Shown in pieces: positions 13,957 through 19,706 of a stretch of DNA of 19,706 nt. The stretch is from DATHTK01 sp035463295. GTDB taxonomy: Bacteria; Actinomycetota; Rubrobacteria; Rubrobacterales; Rubrobacteraceae. Position 1 is the stretch's first letter. Every line of letters starts with the position of its first letter. The position numbers and the translations under genes are program-made. The notes beneath the pieces were generated by a model. That model was not told where the DNA came from. It searched no databases and saw nothing but the letters and a program-made list of their open reading frames with translations. The stretch covers positions 1 through 19,706 of the forward strand of contig DATHTK010000004.1 in the NCBI GenBank assembly GCA_035463295.1, written 5' to 3'.

Positions 13957-14777
13957 CGATGCTGGTCGTCGGGCGAATATTCACCGGGGACCCTCCCCTC
14001 GATATACAGAGAGGCCGGGCGCGTGTAGCCCTCTCGGCGAACGCGCTCCGCGAACACCGCACGCCGCGCGCGCAACCTTGCCCCCCCCGCGGAGGTAGTG
14101 GATCGCGGGTCACCCTGTTCGTACTCGGCGAACACCAGCTTGTCCAGGTGCCGGATCTCGAACGGCGGCAGAGAGTACCACCTGACGTCCTCGAGCACAG
14201 ACTCGTGAAGGGCGACGAGCCGCCGCCGCGGCCCGATCCGGTAGAGCAGCGCTCCCGAGACCTCGCGCGCGAGCGCGGCCTGGATCTGCTCGTCCTCGAG
14301 TTGCGTGGCGGGCACCGTATCTACGAAGTCGGCCGTCGCGAGCCGCCCACCGGGCCGAGTCACGCGCGCGAGCGCGGCGAGGGACTCCGCGGCGCTCCTC
14401 TCGCGAACGTCCAGCTCGTGAAAGAGCCCCGCGGAGTAGACCGTATCGAAGGCGCCGGACTCGAACGGCGGCTCGAAGACGTCCCCAGCCACGAGCCGCA
14501 CCGGAGCCGCGAGCTCCACTCCCCGCAGCCCCTCTTCGGCCTCGGTGAGATACCCCTCGTTCGACTCAAGCGCGGTGACGCATCCCGCAGACCCGACCCG
14601 CTGGCTAAGGCCCTCCAGCCACAGGATAGAGGAGCCCCCGGCGTAGAGCACCTCGAGTCCCCGGACATCGCCGAGGAGGTCGAGCTCGCGGTCGCAGAAG
14701 GAGATCAGGTCCTCCTCCAGCTCCTCGCGCTCGGCCGGCGTCAGGGGATCTGCACTATGTCCGTCCCGCGCCAGAAT
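13860..14777 (-). CDS. SAM-dependent methyltransferase, class I, non-canonical start
   Basis: A class I methyltransferase fold is visible: a SAM-binding loop EVLYAGGSS (a relaxed motif I), the acidic strand end VTALESN, VRLVAGDVFEPPFESGAFDTVYSAGLFHEL and the post-motif VTRPGGRLATADF. The first canonical start is GTG 14651, but it would remove the helix (PAEREELEEDLISFCDRELD) that normally precedes motif I. The frame stays open to TAA at 14790-14792. GGAGAGG lies 4 bases before ATT 14777 and 7 before CTG 14774, with a promoter just upstream, so one of these is likely the real start. The C-terminus runs on into the receiver gene on the other strand. The substrate is unknown. Confidence 0.8.
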   Translation of the reverse strand: MLARDGHSADPLTPAEREELEEDLISFCDRELDLLGDVRGLEVLYAGGSSILWLEGLSQRVGSAGCVTALESNEGYLTEAEEGLRGVELAAPVRLVAGDVFEPPFESGAFDTVYSAGLFHELDVRERSAAESLAALARVTRPGGRLATADFVDTVPATQLEDEQIQAALAREVSGALLYRIGPRRRLVALHESVLEDVRWYSLPPFEIRHLDKLVFAEYEQGDPRSTTSAGGARLRARRAVFAERVRREGYTRPASLYIEGRVPGEYSPDDQHRQASSPAVKFTLLPDGRTLPSSSGLSRRNSRE

Positions 14778-14814
14778 CGGTCCTCTCCGTTACCCACAAA
14801 CCTGTATACCGCTG

Positions 14815-14844
14815 TATATAACCTCCCCGGCATTGAATCATCAA
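14815..14844 (-). promoter_or_regulatory. Promoter of the methyltransferase gene
   Basis: On the minus strand TTGATG (14844-14839) and TATATA (14820-14815) lie 18 bases apart. The predicted transcript begins near 14808, about 30 bases before the proposed ATT/CTG start and its GGAGAGG ribosome site. Confidence 0.55.
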
Positions 14845-15104
14845 ACATATCGCTCCGGTTCCTGTGTCCACGGCCAGGCCGGCCCTCACCGGGTGCGAGT
14901 AGGATTGATCAGAGTATAGAGACACGCGCGAGTCGAAGGACGAGCCGCTCGGCAGGGCCGTGCCAGGCCGAACCGCGTCAGCGAGCACGCTACTATCGGG
15001 CTGGGTCTCTACCGGCTATGTTAGACTGCTTCGAGCGTCCATACCAGAAACACCGGGGAAAAGGTAGGGATGGCGGGAGCTGTTGATAGCGCTTTGCCGA
15101 GTAT
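14845..15104. other. Intergenic region upstream of the membrane protein gene
   Basis: The gap between the methyltransferase promoter and the gene at 15105 is not coding in any convincing frame. A TATGTTAGACT stretch near 15018 could hold a -10 element for the rightward gene, but no -35 matches at a normal distance. I see no RNA gene, repeat or operator here. Confidence 0.3.
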
Positions 15105-15728
15105 GTGCGGAGCATGATGCAGCGGCTCATGTCGCTCCCGCTCGCCCTGAGGGTGCTGGTCATTGCCCTCATCCTGGGGGCAATGGTCATCCTCGCAGCG
15201 GGAATCCCGGCCCTGATCAGCAGTACGTCCGAGCGCGTCTCTGGTTTTGTGCAGGGGGTAGAAGGTCAGCAGTTAGATGCCAAGGAAGTCACGGTCGATA
15301 GCGCAGAAGCCACCGTCTCACCGGAGACGGAAGCGTATCTGAGCAAGGTCAAAGATACAAACGTCGGAGCGGTAGAGGCCTTTCTCGAGATCGACGAAAA
15401 GCTCCGTAAATTCGACAGCCTCACCCCCGAAGATGTCGAAGATATCGAGGCCGACCGCAACGAGGTCGCGGATAACCTCGACCAGATCGAAGAGCTGGAT
15501 CCCCCGGCGGAGTATCAGGAACAGTACGAGCACTTCCATTCGGCTATCGTGGATCTCGACGAGGCCGCAGGACTGGCTTACTCTATGGCTTCCGATCCCG
15601 ATTCCATCACCCCTGCCATGCCGGAGAGATACGACCTTCTTCTCGATAGAGCCGATTTCCGGTTGCAGCAGTCTGATGCAATTCTGGAGTCCGCCCCGGA
15701 GACGACCTCCTCGCAGGAGTCCGATTAG
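15105..15728 (+). CDS. Single-pass membrane protein with helical extracytoplasmic domain
   Basis: The 207-residue product opens with a short basic end, then one hydrophobic helix (about residues 12-38, LALRVLVIALILGAMVILAAG). An acidic helical region of about 165 residues follows, with no cysteines (for example EAFLEIDEKLRKF and EDVEDIEADRNEVADNLDQIEEL). This looks like an N-terminal membrane anchor with the bulk outside the cytoplasm. The start is uncertain: GTG 15105, ATG 15114 and ATG 15117 are all in frame, and GGAG at 15109-15112 favours 15117. I do not recognise the family. It converges on the polytopic membrane protein. Confidence 0.75.
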   Translation: MRSMMQRLMSLPLALRVLVIALILGAMVILAAGIPALISSTSERVSGFVQGVEGQQLDAKEVTVDSAEATVSPETEAYLSKVKDTNVGAVEAFLEIDEKLRKFDSLTPEDVEDIEADRNEVADNLDQIEELDPPAEYQEQYEHFHSAIVDLDEAAGLAYSMASDPDSITPAMPERYDLLLDRADFRLQQSDAILESAPETTSSQESD

Positions 15729-15785
15729 GCTTCGAGCGCCTTTGCTCTCTCCAGCTTTTTCACTTCTGTGCCGAGCGATAGGCCT

Positions 15786-17243
15786 TCAGTTCTCGACGGT
15801 CGGTTGCGAGAGGATCCAGAGGCTAAATATGGTGTAGAGGATCATGAGCGCCAGCATCGGGTACTGGCTCCTTGTGGCCAGTCTCGGGTGTCGCAACAGG
15901 CGGAGCGCTACTACGTGCGCGAGATACACGGCTATCACGTGACCGACTACTACCAGCGCGACCTGCGAGTACCAGACGAAAGCGGCGTCAAATAAACCAG
16001 CGTGGATACGATAACCGGCGGTACTAAAGAGGTTCCAGCCCCACCCGAAAGGATCGGAGAGAAGGGGCAGGATCGCCTGACCTTGAATGATAAGGAACGT
16101 GTAATAGTGGGCTACCTGATAGGCGATGGCGATGGGTACGAGCGAGTAGACGTACACCGCGGCAAGGTGTCTAAAGGGTACGTAGCTCCCGCCATAGAAC
16201 TGGCTTAGCTTCACGAATCCCAGGTAAACCACCAGGAAGAGCACAGGTAGAGCGACCGTCCCCAGCGTCCGGGACAGGGGCACAAGTCCGACCAGCTCCG
16301 ACCACAGCGGAGTTACCAGGAGGCTATCGTAGGTCACGCTCGCGAGAACGAAGACGATAAAGATCAGACCTCCGGGGCTCGCTGGTTTCGCGAAGCCCAG
16401 TCCGACCGCCCAGGGGCGCACGTAGAGACCCCGTTCTTCGGGCGCGGCCCGGGCAAAGCATTCGTAGCAATTCACGCACTGTCCTCCCGCAGTCCCGCAC
16501 CTCTCGTCGCGGTGGTCGGGAACGGTGACCCGCACCTCGGTCGGCGCGAATCTGGCGAGGATGCCGAAGTAAACCGAGAACGCCTCACTCCGGCGCAACC
16601 AGACGTCCTTCCCGAAGACGACCATGCCGGCCCAGGTGAGCAGCGAGTAGAGGATGGCAAGAAGGGCGATGTCGAGCGGCGTAGAAGACCCCTCGAACAC
16701 GAGCTCCACCCAGATGAAGCCGGCGTAGAGCGTCAGCGCCGGCCAGAGATCCAGGCCGTCGGGGTATGGCTTGCTCAACTCCAGGCGCTTCCCGGCCCGG
16801 CGGGCGGCCGCCTCGGCCCACTCGAAGAGGACCTTCCAGGGGTTGATCAGCGGCCAGACGTTCCCCACGAGGGCCGTGAAGAAGCTCAGTCCCACCCACC
16901 ATATGATCCACACGAAGGTGGGGGCGAAGTTCTGCTCCGGCGCCTGCCGGCCGAGGAGGCCACAGACTATAACGAGAAAGAAGAGCGCAACCGACAACGA
17001 GCGAAGAGCTAGCAGAAGCGACCGGCTCATCAATACCGCGCGTAAAGATCGAAAACGCAAGAGGTCGAAGCGAGGGTATGGGCGGAGGGCATGTCCCACG
17101 CCGACGAGGAGCGTGATCTGGACGAAGGAGACCAGCACCACAGCGGATACGCCGAAGAGGTAGAGCCAGGACGGGAGTGGAAGGTCCTGGCTCTGTCCCA
17201 GGCCATGGGCAAGTGCCCGACCAGGAAACGCAAACACGAACAC
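15786..17243 (-). CDS. Polytopic membrane protein with four-Cys cluster
   Basis: This protein of at least 485 residues has about ten to twelve hydrophobic helices. An N-terminal signal-like segment ends ALAHGLGQ, followed by LPLPSWLYLFG. Blocks such as NPWKVLFEWAEAAARR, YPDGLDLWPAL and WVELVFEG recall actinobacterial proteins often labelled fenitrothion hydrolase; that name comes from memory and implies no known role here. A loop at 249-262 has CGTAGGQCVNCYEC (Cys249, 256, 259, 262), fitting a metal or iron-sulphur site. GTG 17243 is the first canonical start, but the frame continues upstream to a basic n-region, VRRLIAPILAL, with GTA (17276-17274) where a start would be expected. Confidence 0.8.
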   Translation of the reverse strand: MFVFAFPGRALAHGLGQSQDLPLPSWLYLFGVSAVVLVSFVQITLLVGVGHALRPYPRFDLLRFRSLRAVLMSRSLLLALRSLSVALFFLVIVCGLLGRQAPEQNFAPTFVWIIWWVGLSFFTALVGNVWPLINPWKVLFEWAEAAARRAGKRLELSKPYPDGLDLWPALTLYAGFIWVELVFEGSSTPLDIALLAILYSLLTWAGMVVFGKDVWLRRSEAFSVYFGILARFAPTEVRVTVPDHRDERCGTAGGQCVNCYECFARAAPEERGLYVRPWAVGLGFAKPASPGGLIFIVFVLASVTYDSLLVTPLWSELVGLVPLSRTLGTVALPVLFLVVYLGFVKLSQFYGGSYVPFRHLAAVYVYSLVPIAIAYQVAHYYTFLIIQGQAILPLLSDPFGWGWNLFSTAGYRIHAGLFDAAFVWYSQVALVVVGHVIAVYLAHVVALRLLRHPRLATRSQYPMLALMILYTIFSLWILSQPTVEN

Positions 17244-17266
17244 CAGCGCGAGGATCGGAGCGATGA

Positions 17267-17323
17267 GGCGGCGTACCGGCTGTCCCGGCGTAGCCGCACC
17301 AGAGGCACGCCCGGTACGCCGCC
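17267..17323. repeat. Perfect 13-bp inverted repeat upstream of the polytopic membrane gene
   Basis: GGCGGCGTACCGG (17267-17279) is the exact reverse complement of CCGGTACGCCGCC (17311-17323), with a 31-base spacer. In the minus-strand transcript it would form a very stable stem covering the GTA codon and the start of the signal peptide. It may control translation, or mark a rearrangement that damaged the start. Confidence 0.65.
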
Positions 17324-17377
17324 GATGCGGCGGCTCCAGATCTCGAAGCGCCCGGTGATCTCTGCGTTTGACGAAAG

Positions 17378-17419
17378 CACCTCCTTACCGCCCGGTTCGA
17401 CCTCCTAGCCCGGATCATA
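17378..17419 (-). promoter_or_regulatory. -10 element and strong ribosome site without a matching start
   Basis: On the minus strand TATGAT (17419-17414) is a near-perfect -10, but the -35 is poor (TGCTCG at 17 bases). About 26 bases downstream is TAAGGAGGT (17387-17379), an excellent anti-SD match. No start codon in the membrane protein's frame lies at a normal distance; a GTG at 17380 is directly abutting and in another frame. The rest of the gap, 17420-17625, shows nothing I can name. Confidence 0.4.
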
Positions 17420-17625
17420 GCGGTGTGCGTCGACCTCGAGCACGTTGCGGAGCATATCTGCAACGCAGTCGGATCGTCCTTCGCGCCCCGGGGTACCAGC
17501 CGATCGGTTGAAGCGAAAGCCATCCTTTAGATCCCCGGCAACCCTCCCTCCGGCCGATCCCTTCCCGCCGATGCGGACCTATCCTGGTACACGTCGATGA
17601 AGCTCGGACATGAGGAGGAATCGAG

Positions 17626-17781
17626 GTGATAGAGCGTTTGCTGGATATCGAGGTCGGTCTGTACGGCGCGATCACCGAGGAGATCGAAGTAATCTGCTGT
17701 ATGACCGGTTTCAGGCGCAGAGTGCTGGTCCACCACTGCGGAGATGGATGGTTCCGCTCCGTGGAGCTGGAAGCGAGTTGA
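17626..17781 (+). CDS. Small 51-residue Cys-containing protein
   Basis: GTG 17626 is preceded by GAGGAGGAATCGA, a strong ribosome site. The product begins IERLLDIEVGLYGAITEEIE, then has a CC pair, a basic FRRRVLVHHCGD segment and ends WFRSVELEAS. The two cysteines, two histidines and third cysteine could bind metal. It has no signal peptide or membrane helix. It stops about 20 bases before the tRNA-Ala promoter. The family is not recognised; coding-like codon use and the ribosome site are the main support. Confidence 0.55.
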   Translation: MIERLLDIEVGLYGAITEEIEVICCMTGFRRRVLVHHCGDGWFRSVELEAS

Positions 17782-17801
17782 CAGCAGCACGAAAGAGACC
17801 G

Positions 17802-17831
17802 TTGAAACCCGCCTCGCACCCAGCCTATACT
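17802..17831 (+). promoter_or_regulatory. Promoter of tRNA-Ala
   Basis: TTGAAA (17802-17807) and TATACT (17826-17831) are 18 bases apart, a strong sigma-70-type match ending 14 bases before the mature tRNA. Confidence 0.8.
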
Positions 17832-17845
17832 GCAGCATATCTTCT

Positions 17846-17918
17846 GGGGCCGTAGCTCAGCCGGGAGAGCGCCGCGCTGGCAGCGCGGAGGTCAGGGGTT
17901 CGATCCCCCTCGGCTCCA
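17846..17918 (+). tRNA. tRNA-Ala (anticodon GGC)
   Basis: The cloverleaf is complete: acceptor GGGGCCG/CGGCTCC with the alanine identity pair G3-U70, D arm GCTC/GAGC, anticodon stem CCGCG/CGCGG with loop CTGGCAG, and T arm AGGGG-TTCGATC-CCCCT. The discriminator is A and no CCA is encoded. GGC reads GCC and GCU codons. A strong hairpin follows five bases later. Confidence 0.97.
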
Positions 17919-17922
17919 CTAC

Positions 17923-17952
17923 GTTCGGAGCGGTGTGATCGCCGCTCCGAAC
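17923..17952 (+). terminator. Hairpin terminator after tRNA-Ala
   Basis: GTTCGGAGCGG (17923-17933) and CCGCTCCGAAC (17942-17952) form a perfect 11-bp stem with an 8-base loop. There is no T-run, as is common in GC-rich actinobacteria. Its place directly after the tRNA supports a terminator role. Confidence 0.65.
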
Positions 17953-18058
17953 ACCGCAGTGGACACCCTTTGTGAACTCTGCGTCTTTACCGAACGCATC
18001 TGCCTGCTTCGTTGTAGTACCCTTCCTTCACGGGCCCGCGAAACGGAGAGTACGGAAG

Positions 18059-19117
18059 ATGGAGGCTTCTCATAACGAAGCTTTGAACCTCTTGAAGAGA
18101 GTATTCGAAGACCGCATCAGTCGACGCCTGGTCGACAGAGAAGCGAAATCTGAAAGCCGCTTGTCGTTCGTCCTGCCGGCGAGTGCCGAGGAGGTTGAGC
18201 TTCTCTCCGAGGTGAGCAAACGTTACTCCGTACCGCTGATCGCACAGGGTACCAGGACGGCCTTCGAGGCCGGCTCGGAGAAGGGGGGCATCCTGATCAG
18301 CTTCGACTTGATGCGCCGCACGAGGCTCCCCGCGAATCCCGAAGAAGCCTGGGCCGAAGCGGAGCCGGGAGCGCTTTGGCTGGAGCTGGACAACTACCTG
18401 CATGCTCGGGGCAGGAGCCTCGCTGTCTATCCCACGAGCGCTCCGCGGAGTACTATCGGGGGCTGGATAGCCTCGGACGGTCTCGGAGTGGGTTCTTTCG
18501 AGTACGGCTGGTTGCACGAGAACGTCCTGTCGGCGGACGTGGTGCTCCCAGGAGGAGATCGTCGCGAGGTACGAGGGGACGAGCTGCGGTCCTTTGTCGG
18601 GCCCGGAGGAAGAGCCGGGATCATCGTGGGCGCGAGGCTCAGAACCCGGCGCGCCGAAGCAGATCTGCCTTTCGGAGCAACCTTCGCTGACGCCGAAGAC
18701 CTCGCAGTGGCCATGCCAGAGATCATCGCAGCGGCCATACCGCTCTGGCACCTGGCGTTTCTGAACCCCGAGATGGCCCACGCCAGGGGCTCCGTAGATA
18801 CCTACCTGCTCTTCGGCGCTTACCCGCGAGAACGTAGCGCGCAGGTCGACGAGGGTCTCCGGGAGGTTCTCCGATCCCACCGCGGACGTATCCTCCCCGC
18901 CGCGGATGCCTACCACGTGTGGGGAGAGAGGTTCTTCCCTATGGTACCCTCCCACCCGATTCCGAGCGCGGTGCGCGAGTTTACCTCCGTGGCACAGCTC
19001 CCGGAGGCGCTGGTCGAAAACCACCCCGGACGCGTCGCAATACAGGGCACGGTCGCCCGGTCCGGAGAGGTGCTGCTCTTGAAGTTCGACCCGAACGACG
19101 AGGGTTGGGAAGGATAG
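18059..19117 (+). CDS. FAD-binding oxidoreductase, GlcD-like, short form
   Basis: The 352-residue product resembles the FAD-binding (PCMH/FAD_binding_4) domain of glycolate oxidase and D-lactate dehydrogenase subunits. It has the first FAD loop PLIAQGTRTAFEAGS (59-73) and the second block STIGGWIASDGLGVGSFEYG (131-150), then a strand VVLPGG. The C-terminal oxidase domain of such proteins is shortened: members are usually about 450-500 residues. This resembles GlcE-like partner subunits, which keep the FAD domain only. The start is ATG 18059, with GGAGAG about 10 bases upstream; a GTG at 17972 has no ribosome site. It converges on the aminotransferase. Confidence 0.82.
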   Translation: MEASHNEALNLLKRVFEDRISRRLVDREAKSESRLSFVLPASAEEVELLSEVSKRYSVPLIAQGTRTAFEAGSEKGGILISFDLMRRTRLPANPEEAWAEAEPGALWLELDNYLHARGRSLAVYPTSAPRSTIGGWIASDGLGVGSFEYGWLHENVLSADVVLPGGDRREVRGDELRSFVGPGGRAGIIVGARLRTRRAEADLPFGATFADAEDLAVAMPEIIAAAIPLWHLAFLNPEMAHARGSVDTYLLFGAYPRERSAQVDEGLREVLRSHRGRILPAADAYHVWGERFFPMVPSHPIPSAVREFTSVAQLPEALVENHPGRVAIQGTVARSGEVLLLKFDPNDEGWEG

Positions 19118-19172
19118 ATAGCAGGAGGGGACGCGTGGAGGGCTGCGAGCTCGACGGCGGGTGCCTCTCTCC

Positions 19173-19706
19173 TTACGCCGCGTTCTCTCCGGTACGTATC
19201 CGGTCAAGCTCCATCCAATCGCCTACGAGCTCCGCCAGGAGCTCTATGCCGCACCTTATCTTCTCGGGCTCGGCGAAGGAGAAGTTCAGCCGCATGTGGT
19301 TCTTGCCCGCCGCTCCGGCGTAGAAGCCCTCGCCCGGCACGTAGGCGACGTTGCGAGCGAGAGCCTCGGAGAGCATGGCGGTAGCGTCGATGCAGGAGGG
19401 GAGGGTGACCCAGATAAAGAGGCCGCCCTCAGGGTGGGTCCAGCTGACCTCTTTCGGCATGAACTCGGCCAGTGCGTCGAGCATCGCGTCGCGGCGCTCC
19501 TTGTAAGTGGCGGTTAGCCGTCTTACGTAGGCGCGCCAGTCGGCGTTCTGGAAGTAAGCGGAGACCATCATCTGCGAGAGGTTGGAGGAGCAGAGGTCCG
19601 CCCCCTGCTTGCCGACGTTTATCTTGTGCAGGATCCCAGGCTGGGCGTGAACCCACCCGAGTCTCACTCCCGGGGCGAAGATCTTGGAGAACGTCCCCAG
19701 GTAGAC
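19173..19706 (-). CDS. PLP-dependent aminotransferase, C-terminal 177 residues (start outside window)
   Basis: The frame enters from the right edge and ends with TAG at 19173. The first visible residues include GTFSK, whose Lys binds pyridoxal phosphate, followed by RLGWVHA. Further on come MPKEVSWTHPEGGLFIWVTLP and the substrate-carboxylate Arg in MRLNFSF. These fit class I/II aminotransferases of the aromatic or 2-aminoadipate group. The substrate cannot be decided from this part. It converges on the FAD protein, with 55 bases between the stops. Confidence 0.93.
   Translation of the reverse strand, partial: VYLGTFSKIFAPGVRLGWVHAQPGILHKINVGKQGADLCSSNLSQMMVSAYFQNADWRAYVRRLTATYKERRDAMLDALAEFMPKEVSWTHPEGGLFIWVTLPSCIDATAMLSEALARNVAYVPGEGFYAGAAGKNHMRLNFSFAEPEKIRCGIELLAELVGDWMELDRIRTGENAA

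Noticed and set aside
14081..14088. Run of eight C as a frameshift in the methyltransferase
   Set aside because: The given frame keeps a sensible C-terminal pattern (RAVFAERVRREGYTRPASLYIEG); the other two frames look non-coding, so no error is needed.
13953..15086. 377-residue plus-strand ORF
   Set aside because: Arg/Pro-rich shadow of the methyltransferase frame with no domain pattern; the minus strand gives a clear methyltransferase.
17423..17530. Short plus-strand ORF (about 35 codons) starting GTG
   Set aside because: No ribosome site and no neighbour support; likely chance.
17987..19207. 406-residue minus-strand ORF
   Set aside because: Shadow of the FAD-binding protein, which has recognisable motifs in the plus frame.
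1..19706. CRISPR array, insertion sequence or complete prophage
   Set aside because: No regularly spaced repeats, transposase or structural phage genes were seen.

Overview
The window is GC-rich bacterial DNA with many GTG starts, GGAGG-type ribosome sites and long gene-dense stretches. Gene style suggests a deep-branching actinobacterium, perhaps Rubrobacter-like: a multi-PAS kinase, a MalT-like LuxR regulator, a DUF2203 protein and a large family of polytopic membrane proteins. That placement is inference, since no rRNA or marker gene is present.

Layout. (1) Positions 1-2124, minus: the N-terminal 708 residues of a five-PAS sensor histidine kinase, cut by the window edge just after the phospho-acceptor His box. 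(2) Positions 2125-5308: an accessory stretch of short ORFs (excisionase-like HTH with coiled coil, small membrane proteins, a coiled-coil membrane protein, three overlapping minus-strand small ORFs). It ends in a wrecked tyrosine integrase lying 25 bases from the 3' end of a tRNA-Arg(CCG) gene. It looks like the remnant of an integrative element. (3) Positions 5482-7046: a tight housekeeping-like operon of metallophosphoesterase, DUF2203 protein and D-aminoacyl-tRNA deacylase (dtd). (4) Positions 7241-12635: an alpha-dioxygenase/animal-type haem peroxidase and an MBL-fold hydrolase, facing a MalT-like LuxR regulator. (5) Positions 12907-13956: a short operon of three small proteins, a zinc ribbon, a glutaredoxin-fold protein with SxxC instead of CxxC, and a receiver domain lacking the usual Lys. 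It converges on a SAM methyltransferase that appears to use a non-canonical start. (6) Positions 15105-17781: a single-pass membrane protein, a polytopic membrane protein with a four-Cys cluster and a doubtful start, and a 51-residue orphan. (7) Positions 17802-19706: tRNA-Ala(GGC) with a clear promoter and trailing hairpin, a short FAD-dependent oxidase-like protein, and the C-terminal part of a PLP aminotransferase.

How it may fit together. The peroxidase, MBL protein and LuxR regulator could form an oxidised-lipid or similar oxidative unit, and the peroxidase has Arg where the distal haem His is expected. The three small proteins at 12907-13956 follow a palindromic TCACCC-type operator candidate, and two of them carry substitutions at key catalytic positions. 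The tRNA-linked island is the clearest sign of horizontal transfer. No CRISPR array, insertion sequence or complete phage module was seen.
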